A DNA stretch of 41,240 nucleotides from Pseudomonas tremae. GTDB lineage: Bacteria > Pseudomonadota > Gammaproteobacteria > Pseudomonadales > Pseudomonadaceae. Under the pieces are notes generated by a model that saw only the letters and a program-made list of their open reading frames with translations, did no database searches and was not told the DNA's origin. Below are positions 33,233-41,240 of this stretch, piece after piece. Position 1 is the stretch's first letter, and each line of letters opens with the position of its first letter. The stretch spans positions 132,031 through 173,270 of the forward strand of contig NZ_LJRO01000313.1 in NCBI RefSeq assembly GCF_001401155.1. Direction: 5' to 3'. The position numbers and the translations under genes are program-made.

Positions 33233-36056
33233 AGTGACGCACCTCGCCTGCACCGCTGATGTTGTCCACACAACGGCCACAGATTTCCGGATGTTCGGGG
33301 TTCACACCCACATCCTCGCGGTGATGCCAGCAACGGGCGCACTTGGCATGGCTGGACTTGACCACTTTCAGCTTCAGACCTGCAACCTCGGTGACCACCG
33401 CATCAGCCGGAGCCGATGCGAACGAGGCCACACTGGCCGTCGAGGTGATCAGCACGAAACGCAGCTCGTTGCTCAGCTTCGTCAGGTCAGCAACCAGCGA
33501 ATCTTCTGCGTACAGGGTCACTTCGGCCTGCAGGTTGCCACCGATAGCCTTGGCAGCGCGCAAGTTTTCCATTTCCTTGTTGACCGAGGTTTTCACCGCC
33601 ATGATCCGCTCCCAGTAGGCGCGGTCCATTTCAAACCCGGCAGGCATTTCGGTCAGGCCTTCGTACCAGGTATTAAGCATCACCGATTCATTGCGCTCGC
33701 CCGGCAGGAACTGCCACAGCTCGTCGGCGGTGAACGCCAGGATCGGCGCGATCCAGCGCACCAGCGCCTCGGAGATGTGGAACAGAGCGGTCTGGCAGGA
33801 GCGCCGCGCAGTGCTGTCGGCAGCCGTGGTGTATTGACGATCCTTGATGATGTCGAGATAGAAACCACCCAGCTCCTGCACGCAGAAGTTGTGGATCTTC
33901 GAGTACACGTTCCAGAACCGGTATTCGCCGTAATGCTCTTGCAGTTCGCGTTGCAGCAGCAGCGTACGGTCCACCGCCCAACGGTCCAGCGCGAGCATTT
34001 CCTCGGCGGGCAGGATGTCGGTGGCCGGGTTGAAACCGGTCAGGTTCGAAAGCAGGAAGCGTGCAGTGTTGCGGATACGCCGATAGGCGTCGGCGCTGCG
34101 CTGCAGGATCTGGTCGGAAACCGCCATTTCGCCTGAGTAATCAGTGGCCGATACCCATAGGCGCATGATGTCCGCACCCAGCGAATCGTTGACCTTCTGC
34201 GGCGCCACCACGTTGTTCAGCGACTTGGACATCTTGCGGCCGTTCTCGTCGACCACAAACCCGTGGGTCAGCAGTTCGCGATACGGTGCGTGGTCGTCCA
34301 GCATGCAACCGGTCAGCAGCGACGAGTGGAACCAGCCGCGATGCTGGTCTGAGCCTTCCAGGTACAGGTCGGCGCGCGGACCGCTTTCATGGCCCATCGG
34401 GTGTGAACCGCGCAATACGTGCCAGTGCGTGGTGCCAGAGTCGAACCAGACGTCCAGTGTGTCAGAGATCTTGTCGTACTTACCGGCCTCGTCACCCAAC
34501 AGTTCGCTGGCGTCCAGCTTGAACCAGGCCTCGATGCCCTCTTTCTCGACACGCTGCGCCACTTCTTCCATCAGCTCGACGGTACGCGGGTGCAGGTCGC
34601 CGCTTTCTTTGTGCAGAAAGAATGGAATCGGCACACCCCAGTTGCGCTGACGCGAGATGCACCAGTCAGGGCGGTTGGCGATCATCGAGTGCAGGCGCGC
34701 CTGGCCCCAGGCCGGCACGAACTGGGTGTCTTCAATGGCTTTGACCGCACGCTTGCGCAGCGTGTCGCCGCTTTCAGGCTGCTTGTCCATGCCGACGAAC
34801 CACTGCGCGGTGGCGCGGTAGATCAATGGCGACTTGTGGCGCCAGCAGTGCATGTAGCTGTGGCTGATGGTTTCGGTGTCCATCAGGCTGCCGACTTCAA
34901 CCAGTTTGTCGATGATGTTCTGGTTGGCCTTGAAGATGAACTGGCCACCGAAGAACTCCAGCGACTCGACATACACACCGTTGCTCTGCACCGGGCTGAT
35001 GATGTCGTCGTTGCTCAGGCCGTACTGCTTGCAGATATTGAAGTCGTCCACGCCATAGGCAGGCGAACAATGAACAATACCGGTGCCCGCGCCCAGCTCT
35101 ACGTAATCAGCCAGATAGACTGGAGACAAACGGTTGTAGAACGGGTGACGGAAGTTGATCAGTTCCAGCGCCTGACCGGTGGTGGTCGCGATGACCGAGC
35201 CTTCCAGTTTGTAGCGGGCCAGACAGCTTTCGACCAGCTCGGACGCCAGCACCAGCAGCTTGTCGCCAACATCGACCAGCGAGTACTCGAACTCCGGGTG
35301 GACGTTCAGCGCCTGGTTGGCGGGAATGGTCCACGGCGTGGTAGTCCAGATCACGATGGAAGCAGGCTTGCCCAGCGCGGTCAAGCCGAACGCTGCTGCC
35401 AGTCTGGCCTCGTCGGCAATCGGGAACGCGACGTCGATGGTCGAGGATTTCTTGTCCTGATACTCGACTTCGGCTTCAGCCAGGGCCGAGCCACAGTCGA
35501 AACACCAGTTGACCGGCTTCAGGCCCTTGAAGACGAAACCGCCCTTGACCATTTCGGCCAGCGCGCGGATTTCCCCGGCTTCGTTGGCGAAGTTCATGGT
35601 CAGGTACGGATTGCTCCAGTCGCCCAGCACACCCAGACGGATGAACTCGGACTTCTGGCCTTCGATCTGCTCGGCGGCATAGGCACGGCACAGCTCGCGC
35701 GTGCGATCGGCAGAGAGGTTCTTGCCGTGGGTCACTTCGACCTTGTGTTCGATCGGCAGACCGTGACAGTCCCAGCCCGGCACATAAGGGGCATCGAAGC
35801 CCGCCAGGGTCTTGGAACGCAGGATCATGTCCTTGAGAATTTTGTTGACCGCATGACCGATGTGAATATTGCCGTTGGCGTACGGAGGGCCGTCGTGCAG
35901 GACGAACTTGGGACGATCCTTGCCAATCTCGCGCAGCTTCTGGTACAGGCCAATGCTGTCCCAGCGCTGCAGAGTTTGCGGCTCGCGCTGGGGCAGGCCG
36001 GCCTTCATAGGGAAGGCGGTGTCCGGAAGGTTTAGCGTGGATTTGTAGTCGGTCAT
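33225..36056 (-). CDS. ileS: Isoleucyl-tRNA synthetase IleS
   Basis: This 943-residue class I aminoacyl-tRNA synthetase has an ATP-binding HIGH motif at residues 65-68 (NGNIHIGHAVNK) and KMSKS in ENGRKMSKSLNN. The editing domain lies between them (WTTTPWTIPANQAL). The C-terminal zinc site has C-x2-C pairs (CARCWH and CGRC), marking the bacterial IleS type. The start at 36056 overlaps the ribF stop (ATGA). Confidence 0.98.
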   Translation of the reverse strand: MTDYKSTLNLPDTAFPMKAGLPQREPQTLQRWDSIGLYQKLREIGKDRPKFVLHDGPPYANGNIHIGHAVNKILKDMILRSKTLAGFDAPYVPGWDCHGLPIEHKVEVTHGKNLSADRTRELCRAYAAEQIEGQKSEFIRLGVLGDWSNPYLTMNFANEAGEIRALAEMVKGGFVFKGLKPVNWCFDCGSALAEAEVEYQDKKSSTIDVAFPIADEARLAAAFGLTALGKPASIVIWTTTPWTIPANQALNVHPEFEYSLVDVGDKLLVLASELVESCLARYKLEGSVIATTTGQALELINFRHPFYNRLSPVYLADYVELGAGTGIVHCSPAYGVDDFNICKQYGLSNDDIISPVQSNGVYVESLEFFGGQFIFKANQNIIDKLVEVGSLMDTETISHSYMHCWRHKSPLIYRATAQWFVGMDKQPESGDTLRKRAVKAIEDTQFVPAWGQARLHSMIANRPDWCISRQRNWGVPIPFFLHKESGDLHPRTVELMEEVAQRVEKEGIEAWFKLDASELLGDEAGKYDKISDTLDVWFDSGTTHWHVLRGSHPMGHESGPRADLYLEGSDQHRGWFHSSLLTGCMLDDHAPYRELLTHGFVVDENGRKMSKSLNNVVAPQKVNDSLGADIMRLWVSATDYSGEMAVSDQILQRSADAYRRIRNTARFLLSNLTGFNPATDILPAEEMLALDRWAVDRTLLLQRELQEHYGEYRFWNVYSKIHNFCVQELGGFYLDIIKDRQYTTAADSTARRSCQTALFHISEALVRWIAPILAFTADELWQFLPGERNESVMLNTWYEGLTEMPAGFEMDRAYWERIMAVKTSVNKEMENLRAAKAIGGNLQAEVTLYAEDSLVADLTKLSNELRFVLITSTASVASFASAPADAVVTEVAGLKLKVVKSSHAKCARCWHHREDVGVNPEHPEICGRCVDNISGAGEVRHYA

Positions 36057-37003
36057 TTCAGGCTCTTGTTTAGCGGTTGGCCATGCCAATGGGCACGGGC
36101 GGCAGCGACGTCCGCATTGATCGCCGTCTTGAGCGCCTCCAGTGAGGCAAAACGCTGCTCATCACGCAGCTTGTGGTGGAAAGCCACCGTCAAACGCCGG
36201 CCATACAGGTCGCCGGCAAAATCCAGAAGATGCACTTCAAGGTGAGCACTGCCATCACCTGCCACCGACGGGCGTACGCCGATGTTGGCGACACCCGGCC
36301 AGGACTTGCCGTCTATGTCCATGCTGACCAGGTATACCCCGCTCAACGGCACGCGACGACGCTTGAGCTGCACGTTGGCAGTGGGCGTACCCAACTGACG
36401 TGCCAGCTTCTGGCCATGCAATACCCGTCCGGTGATCTGGAACGGGCGACCGAGCATGCGCTCGGCAAGTGCGAAGTCCGCCACAGCAAGGGCTTTACGC
36501 ACCTTGGTGCTGCTGACCCGGACGCCATCGATCTCAACGGTCTGCGCCGCTTCTACGGTAAAACCATACGTCGTGCCGGCCTGCTGCAGGAAGGCGAAGT
36601 CACCGACCCGGTCGAAACCGAAACGAAAGTCATCACCCACTTCCAGGTGCTGAACACCAAGACCGTCGATCAGCACGGTTTCAACGAAACTCGCCGCGCT
36701 GAGTTTGCACAGGCGCTGATTGAAGGACAGGCACAGAACCCGGTCAACGCCTTCGGCACTCAGCAACTCGAGCTTGTCTCGTAGACGGGCCAGGCGCGCC
36801 GGCGCCGTCTCAGGCGCAAAAAACTCACGCGGCTGCGGCTCGAAAATCACCACGCAGCTGGGCACCCCCAATTCGACGGCACGTTCGCGCAGACGCGCCA
36901 GGATAGCCTGGTGGCCGCGGTGAACGCCGTCGAAATTGCCAATCGTGGCGACGCAGCCCCGATGCTCGGGGCGCAGGTTGTGAAGGCCTCTAACCAGCTG
37001 CAT
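36053..37003 (-). CDS. ribF: Bifunctional riboflavin kinase/FAD synthetase RibF
   Basis: This 316-residue enzyme converts riboflavin to FMN and then FAD. The N-terminal nucleotidyltransferase domain has GNFDGVHRGHQAIL and the VRVSSTKVRKAL block. The C-terminal kinase domain has GTPTANVQLKRRRVPLSGVY and GVANIGVRPSV. The start at 37003 (MQLVRGLHNL) is the family start; the longer frame is not used. It heads the ribF-ileS-lspA-fkpB-ispH run and is preceded by murJ on the same strand. Confidence 0.97.
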   Translation of the reverse strand: MQLVRGLHNLRPEHRGCVATIGNFDGVHRGHQAILARLRERAVELGVPSCVVIFEPQPREFFAPETAPARLARLRDKLELLSAEGVDRVLCLSFNQRLCKLSAASFVETVLIDGLGVQHLEVGDDFRFGFDRVGDFAFLQQAGTTYGFTVEAAQTVEIDGVRVSSTKVRKALAVADFALAERMLGRPFQITGRVLHGQKLARQLGTPTANVQLKRRRVPLSGVYLVSMDIDGKSWPGVANIGVRPSVAGDGSAHLEVHLLDFAGDLYGRRLTVAFHHKLRDEQRFASLEALKTAINADVAAARAHWHGQPLNKSLK

Positions 37004-37135
37004 AACGCACTTCTTGCTCATAAAGTGGCCGATTATAACCACACACGGCCGTGGACGACAGGCAACACACCAAGAGCGGGGCAACGTTCTTGATGTGTTA
37101 CGGAAAAAACCGACAGCCAACCCCTGTCATGCAGC

Positions 37136-38674
37136 CTACATGACCGCCTTGCGGGCGAAATCCTTCAAGCGAAAGCCCAGCAACAGAAGCATCGCGAAAT
37201 AGGTGACGACGCCCGCCGCTACCAGCGCCCCCAGACGCAGAAAGCGCTCAAGCATCTGCCCTTCGTCCCATGCAGGCATCCAGTGCATCAAACCCAGCAG
37301 GACAGCCGACATCACGGCGACAGCAACCACTAGCTTGAACAGGAACTTCGTCCAGCCGGGCTGGGGCTGAAACAAATCCTGCTTGCGCAATTGCCAGAAC
37401 AGCAGCCCGGCGTTGATGCACGCCCCCACACTGATAGCCAAGGCCAGACCCGCGTGCTGCAACGGCACGATGAACGCGAGGTTGAGCAACTGAGTGACTA
37501 TGAGGGTGAAGACCGCAATTTTCACCGGGGTGCGGATATTTTGTTGAGCATAAAAGCCGGGAGCCAGCACTTTGATCAGAATGATGCCCAGCAACCCGAC
37601 CGAATAAGCGACCAGTGCGCGCTGGGTCATGGCGGAGTCCAGCGCATCGAACTTGCCGTACTGAAACAGCGAAACGGTCAGCGGCTCGGCGAGCAACCCC
37701 AGCGCCAGCGTGCAAGGCAGGACCAGCACGAAACACAGACGCAGTCCCCAGTCGAGAATCCGTGAATACTCCTGGCGATCACGCTGTGCGTAGGTTTTAG
37801 ACAGGATCGGCAGCAGGATCGTACCCAGCGCAACGCCCAGCACACCGGAAGGCAATTCCATCAGACGGTCGGCGTAGTACATCCACGATACGGAACCTGC
37901 GACGAGGAACGAGGCAAATATCGTGTTGATGATCAGTGAGATCTGACTGACCGATACGCCAAGAATCGCAGGCAGCATCTGTTTCATCACTCGCCAGACG
38001 CCAGTGTCGCGCAGGTTCAGTCGTGGCAGTACCAACATGCCGATCTTTTTCAGGTGCGGCAATTGGTAAAGCAGTTGCAGCAGACCACCGACCAGTACCG
38101 CCCAACCCAGCGCCATCACCGGCGGGTCGAAGTACGGCGTCAGGAACAGCGCAAAGAAAATCATGCTGACGTTGAGCAGTGTCGGTACGAACGCAGGCAC
38201 CGAGAAGCGGTTCCAGGTATTGAGGATCGCGCCGGCCATCGATGACAGGGAGATCAGCAATATATAAGGAAAGGTCACGCGCAGCAGATCGGAGGTCAGC
38301 GCGAATTTTTCCGGCGTATCGACAAAGCCTGGTGCCGTGGCCCAGATGACCCAGGGCGCAAAGATCACCCCCAGCAGCGTCACCAATGCCAGCGCCAGCG
38401 TCAGCAATCCGGTCACATAGGCGACGAACGTACGCGTCGCCTCCTCACCCTGCTGGCTTTTATATTCAGCCAGGATCGGCACGAACGCTTGGGAAAAGGC
38501 GCCCTCTGCGAAAATCCGGCGCAGCAGGTTGGGCAGTTTGAAGGCAATGAAAAACGCATCCGTCGCCATACCCGCCCCGAAAGTGCGCGCGATAATGGTG
38601 TCGCGGACAAAGCCAAGAACCCGGGAAACCATGGTGATAGAGCTGACGGCGGCAAGTGACTTGAGTAGGTTCAT
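37136..38674 (-). CDS. murJ: Lipid II flippase MurJ (MviN)
   Basis: This 512-residue inner-membrane protein of the MOP superfamily, with about 14 membrane segments, flips lipid II for peptidoglycan synthesis. MNLLKSLAAVSSITMVSRVL, GAGMATDAFFIAFKLPNLLR and RIFAEGAFSQAFVP are hallmark N-terminal blocks and contain the conserved arginines. The start at 38674 is the family start. It is divergent from rpsT; the 249-bp gap holds the rpsT promoter. Confidence 0.97.
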   Translation of the reverse strand: MNLLKSLAAVSSITMVSRVLGFVRDTIIARTFGAGMATDAFFIAFKLPNLLRRIFAEGAFSQAFVPILAEYKSQQGEEATRTFVAYVTGLLTLALALVTLLGVIFAPWVIWATAPGFVDTPEKFALTSDLLRVTFPYILLISLSSMAGAILNTWNRFSVPAFVPTLLNVSMIFFALFLTPYFDPPVMALGWAVLVGGLLQLLYQLPHLKKIGMLVLPRLNLRDTGVWRVMKQMLPAILGVSVSQISLIINTIFASFLVAGSVSWMYYADRLMELPSGVLGVALGTILLPILSKTYAQRDRQEYSRILDWGLRLCFVLVLPCTLALGLLAEPLTVSLFQYGKFDALDSAMTQRALVAYSVGLLGIILIKVLAPGFYAQQNIRTPVKIAVFTLIVTQLLNLAFIVPLQHAGLALAISVGACINAGLLFWQLRKQDLFQPQPGWTKFLFKLVVAVAVMSAVLLGLMHWMPAWDEGQMLERFLRLGALVAAGVVTYFAMLLLLGFRLKDFARKAVM

Positions 38675-38843
38675 TGAAAGAATTGTGCGCCTTGGCAAAG
38701 GATGGGCGATTAAGCCAGCCGTTTATGCGATACTTCGCGCCGCAAAAACGCCCGAAGCAAGGCCGCGAGTTTACAGGTCACAGGCCGGAAATAAATCCTC
38801 TGGTCAAATGTAGCAACCACTCAGCGGATCACCTTAACTGCCC

Positions 38844-38872
38844 TTGACAAGACTTCAACTCATCGGCATGAT
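38844..38872 (+). promoter_or_regulatory. Sigma-70 promoter of rpsT
   Basis: A perfect -35 TTGACA (38844-38849), a 17-bp spacer and a -10 CATGAT (38867-38872) are followed by the GC-rich TCGCGGCC discriminator expected for a ribosomal gene under stringent control. Confidence 0.75.
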
Positions 38873-38923
38873 TCGCGGCCTATTTTGTTTGCTATTTCAC
38901 AAAGTCTTTCGAGGAGCTCGACG

Positions 38924-39202
38924 GTGGCCAACACACCTTCCGCCAAAAAACGTGCAAAACAGGCTGAGAAGCGTCGCAGCCACAACGCCAGCATGCGTTC
39001 CATGGTTCGTACCTACATCAAGAATGTAGTTAAAGCCATCGACGCAAAAGACGCTGAAAAAGCGCAAGCTGCTTATGTTCTGGCAGTGCCGGTTATCGAC
39101 CGTATGGCCGATAAAGGCATCATCCACAAGAACAAAGCTGCTCGCCATAAAGGTCGCTTGAACGGTCACATCAAGGCTCTGAGCCTTGCTGCTGCAGCCT
39201 AA
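38924..39202 (+). CDS. rpsT: 30S ribosomal protein S20
   Basis: This 92-residue basic protein binds 16S rRNA early in 30S assembly. It starts at a GTG (VANTPSAKKRAKQAEKRRSH), with GAGGAG about 8 nt upstream. The family start after the initiator is A-N-x-x-S-A-K-K-R. A non-ATG start is usual for rpsT and fits translational autoregulation known in E. coli. The PAO1 neighbour order (mviN, rpsT) is conserved. Confidence 0.98.
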   Translation: MANTPSAKKRAKQAEKRRSHNASMRSMVRTYIKNVVKAIDAKDAEKAQAAYVLAVPVIDRMADKGIIHKNKAARHKGRLNGHIKALSLAAAA

Positions 39203-39216
39203 GCGATCCGCTTGTT

Positions 39217-39244
39217 AAAAAACCGACCTCAGGGTCGGTTTTTT
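39217..39244 (+). terminator. Rho-independent terminator after rpsT
   Basis: AAAAAACCGACC, a TCAG loop and GGTCGGTTTTTT form a perfect 12-bp hairpin ending in a T-run, 15 bp after the rpsT stop. Its A-T symmetry means it could act on both strands. Confidence 0.95.
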
Positions 39245-39331
39245 ATTGCCTGTAGGAAAGCTGCACAGGCAGTGAGCCTACAGAATCCCCCCCCCGAGAG
39301 GCATGCTGCTGCCGCAGCCTCAGCACCCAGG

Positions 39332-40393
39332 CTATTTCTGCCGGGGGGATAAAACACTGGCGACTTTTTTCCCCAACCTGATAAACGGCGTTTCAATCCA
39401 GTTGAACATCACGAACGCCACACCGATGCTGACAGTGATCGACAGGACGAATAGACCTGCTTTATCAATGGTCGATGCGTTATCAGGGATGAATCGACCC
39501 AGGAAAATTATCAGCGCGTAATGAACGAGATAAAGCGAGTAGGAAATATTACCGAGAAAAATCAATACACCGCTACCGGCTGCCTCAGAGTGGTAACTGA
39601 GCATGACTGTCGACACCACGATTACCAATGCCAGCCAAAAGCCGCCACTCATGCCGAAAACCCGCGACCCGATAATGCAGGCACTTATCACTGCAAGTGA
39701 CAGGGTCATTTGTATAAGCCTTCGGCCGGACCGCGTCAGAACGGGCAGCTTGTTCGCGAGCATTAACTCGGCCAACATCATGCCAGCAATGAACTCGACA
39801 GTGATGGTATTGGAAATCAATTTAATCCAGGCTTGCCAAACATGCACCGTAGGACTATCAAGCGCAGACTGTGCAGAGAAATCAAAACGGCCATTATAAT
39901 ACAACTGAAAAACTATCGAAGACGCCATGAAAAAAAGTGCACAAACCGCGCTGCGGTAGCGATAGCTGATACTCATTGAAAGGGTAAATATGAGGTAGAA
40001 CATAACCTCATAGGTAAGAGTCCAGGGCGGCCCCAGCGGGCTAAAGCCGAACGACGGCCCCTCGGCGCTATAGTCCTGAAGACAGAAATAGAGACTGCAC
40101 ACCCTCTGAGAAAAGTCGGCCTCAGGATACACAAACAGACAGGAAACCAGCCACACAACAAACAGGGCCGGCCACAGACGAAAGAGGCGTCTGATAAAAA
40201 ACGATATCGGCCGCTCAGGAGACTGATAAGTGATCAGCGTCATAATGAAGCCACTGATAATAAAAAAAACATCCACTCCCAACGCACCCGGTATGTGACC
40301 CGCCCAGCCCTCTCCTAATAAAAACGAGTTATGCGCAACGACAACCAACAATGCAGCGAACCCTCGCAAATACTGTAACGAGACTATCTTCAT
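39332..40393 (-). CDS. Acyltransferase-3 family membrane protein
   Basis: This 353-residue protein of the acyltransferase-3 (OafA/NolL/WecH-like) family adds acetyl or other acyl groups to sugars of surface or secreted polysaccharides. About ten membrane segments are visible. The N-terminal LQYLRGFAALLVVVAHNSFL contains the conserved R-G and H residues; GVDVFFIISGFIM, FFIRRLFRLWPALFV and GPPWTLTYEVMFYL follow. The substrate is unknown. The ATG at 40393 is preferred, because the extended frame reads through a tandem repeat. No partner genes stand nearby; it is monocistronic and convergent with rpsT. Confidence 0.9.
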   Translation of the reverse strand: MKIVSLQYLRGFAALLVVVAHNSFLLGEGWAGHIPGALGVDVFFIISGFIMTLITYQSPERPISFFIRRLFRLWPALFVVWLVSCLFVYPEADFSQRVCSLYFCLQDYSAEGPSFGFSPLGPPWTLTYEVMFYLIFTLSMSISYRYRSAVCALFFMASSIVFQLYYNGRFDFSAQSALDSPTVHVWQAWIKLISNTITVEFIAGMMLAELMLANKLPVLTRSGRRLIQMTLSLAVISACIIGSRVFGMSGGFWLALVIVVSTVMLSYHSEAAGSGVLIFLGNISYSLYLVHYALIIFLGRFIPDNASTIDKAGLFVLSITVSIGVAFVMFNWIETPFIRLGKKVASVLSPRQK

Positions 40394-40411
40394 TAACTGG
40401 TGATCCTCGCA

Positions 40412-40438
40412 ACACGCCAGACACGCCAGACACGCCAA
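40412..40438 (-). repeat. 9-bp tandem repeat in the acyltransferase leader
   Basis: ACACGCCAG is repeated three times (the last copy ACACGCCAA) on the plus strand, 18 bp upstream of the acyltransferase ATG. The unit length is a codon multiple, and the upstream open frame reads through it as L-A-C repeats, so copy changes would not shift that frame. Confidence 0.85.
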
Positions 40439-40453
40439 GAACATACCCACTGA

Positions 40454-40484
40454 CGAGCACGATTATTAATTAACAATCTGCTCG
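40454..40484. promoter_or_regulatory. 31-bp hyphenated palindrome upstream of the acyltransferase gene
   Basis: CGAGCA...TGCTCG arms enclose GATT...AATC and a TTAATTAA core, giving a nearly perfect dyad with one bulge and one mismatch. It sits about 60 bp upstream of the acyltransferase start, the place for an operator. No binding protein can be named from the sequence. Confidence 0.5.
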
Positions 40485-40798
40485 CCTGACACCACACAAT
40501 CGAAAGCAATGCCGATTTAATTCAAGGATGGCACTAGCACCCAACCTTTAATATCTTGAGTTACTTCAACAGAACCCCGGCAGACCGCCCCTTTTCCGAC
40601 ATTCGCCGTTCGAACGCGAAAAACACCTCAGCCGACTATTACGCGAGAGCTACATCAAGCCACTTCACTCATCCATCCGTCTACTGTCAGAAATAACAGG
40701 TACGCAGAGGCCGCAGCCTGATACTCCGTCAAACGACACGGGCTCATTGACCTGCAAAGCTTCAGATGTGGGTGCGCGAGGAAGGGATCACGAAATAC
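40485..40798. other. Intergenic stretch upstream of the acyltransferase gene and downstream of the CreA gene
   Basis: The gene-free interval as a whole runs from 40394 to 40837. In this part I see no open frame with recognisable homology, no tRNA and no clear terminator or promoter. The composition is mixed, with AT-rich patches (ATTTAATTC, TTTAATATC) at its left side that may belong to the acyltransferase promoter. Confidence 0.55.
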
Positions 40799-40821
40799 CT
40801 GCCAATGCGGAGCATTGGCAG
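40799..40821 (-). terminator. Perfect hairpin after the CreA gene, probable terminator
   Basis: CTGCCAATGC, GGA and GCATTGGCAG form a perfect 10-bp stem, 17 bp beyond the stop codon at 40838. On the minus strand the sequence after the stem is GTATTTCG, a poor T-run, so termination may be weak or Rho-assisted. Confidence 0.55.
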
Positions 40822-40837
40822 GCGAGCAAGGCCTGAA

Positions 40838-41240
40838 TCAAGGTGCGGGCGCGGCTGTCCATGGCAGGATCGGGATCGCGGTGACAGCGTTTTGCGGACT
40901 GCCTTCGATGACGCGGTCGCTGTAGACCAGATAAACCAGCGCGTTACGCTTCTTGTCGAAGAAACGCACCACCTGCATGGTCTTGAAGACCAGCGAGGTA
41001 CGCTCCTTGAATACCTCGTCGCCGTCCTTGAGGGTTTCCTTGAAGCGGATAGGCCCCACCTGACGGCAGGCAATGGATGCTTCGGCGCGATCTTCGGCCA
41101 GACCCAACCCACCCCTTACCCCGCCCGTCTTGGCGCGCGACAGGTAGCAGGTCACTCCGTCGACCTTGGGATCATCGAACGCTTCGACAACGATCCGGTC
41201 GTTAGGCCCCACCATTTTGAACACCGTCGATACCTGACCG
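40838..41240 (-). CDS. creA: CreA-family protein, C-terminal part (runs off right edge)
   Basis: This is a partial gene of at least 133 codons that continues past the window; the apparent start at 41224 is an internal GTG. The sequence STVFKMVGPNDRIVVEAFDDP, TCYLSRAKTGGVRGGLGLAED and SLVFKTMQVVRFFDKKRNAL closely follows the CreA family. Its E. coli member is a small protein with a signal peptide and unknown function, encoded beside creBCD. The signal peptide would lie outside the window. Confidence 0.92.
   Translation of the reverse strand, partial: GQVSTVFKMVGPNDRIVVEAFDDPKVDGVTCYLSRAKTGGVRGGLGLAEDRAEASIACRQVGPIRFKETLKDGDEVFKERTSLVFKTMQVVRFFDKKRNALVYLVYSDRVIEGSPQNAVTAIPILPWTAAPAP

Noticed and set aside
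34419..36035. 538-residue open frame on the plus strand opposite ileS
   Set aside because: It is a codon-phase shadow of the well-supported ileS gene, with no domain and no start signals.

Overview
The window is a stretch of Pseudomonas chromosome, most likely from the P. syringae group. From about 9.3 kb to the right edge the gene order follows the block I know from P. aeruginosa PAO1: tRNA-Lys/Pro/Asn, clpB, pgeF, rluD, bamD, pilS, pilR, thiO, fimT/fimU-pilVWXY1-pilE, ispH, fkpB, lspA, ileS, ribF, murJ, rpsT. That comparison is from memory; no database search was run.

Region 1 (1 to about 9.0 kb) is accessory DNA that looks like one end of an integrative conjugative element (ICE) or genomic island next to the tRNA genes. 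From the left edge it holds the end of an IS5-type insertion sequence, a tightly packed minus-strand operon with visibly lower GC (zinc alcohol dehydrogenase, RibD C-terminal-type reductase, HAD phosphatase, DUF1349 protein, MFS transporter), a 640-bp stretch without a convincing gene that contains two adjacent perfect hairpins, a MobH-type (TraI_2) relaxase, and a tyrosine integrase split by a one-base frameshift. The relaxase and integrase overlap and point toward the tRNA genes. The five-gene operon is the best candidate for an undescribed small-molecule pathway. One of its genes has a 5' leader made of an 8-bp tandem repeat whose copies each carry a Shine-Dalgarno-like motif.

Region 2 (8.8 to 9.6 kb) is a minus-strand stable RNA operon, Asn-Pro-Lys-Pro, with a strong promoter and a terminator. 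The last tRNA-Pro is an exact copy of the second gene and lies on the island side of tRNA-Lys.

Region 3 (9.65 to 18.6 kb) is core: clpB with a sigma-32 promoter, pgeF and rluD overlapping, divergent bamD, a small zinc-ribbon protein, and the pilS-pilR two-component system.

Region 4 (18.6 to 23.7 kb) is a tetR / adaptor / RND pump unit between pilR and thiO, absent from this place in PAO1. Its pump gene is frameshifted. A perfect 15-bp palindrome in front of the adaptor gene is the likely TetR operator.

Region 5 (23.7 to 31.2 kb) is the minor-pilin operon fimU-pilV-pilW-pilX-pilY1-pilE, followed in the same direction by thiO, with fimT divergent. pilY2 is missing.

Region 6 (31.2 to 39.2 kb) is housekeeping: ribF-ileS-lspA-fkpB-ispH in chained overlaps, murJ, and divergent rpsT. 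Region 7 (39.3 kb to the end) holds an acyltransferase-3 membrane protein with repeats in its leader, a 444-bp gene-free gap, and the truncated gene of a CreA-family protein.
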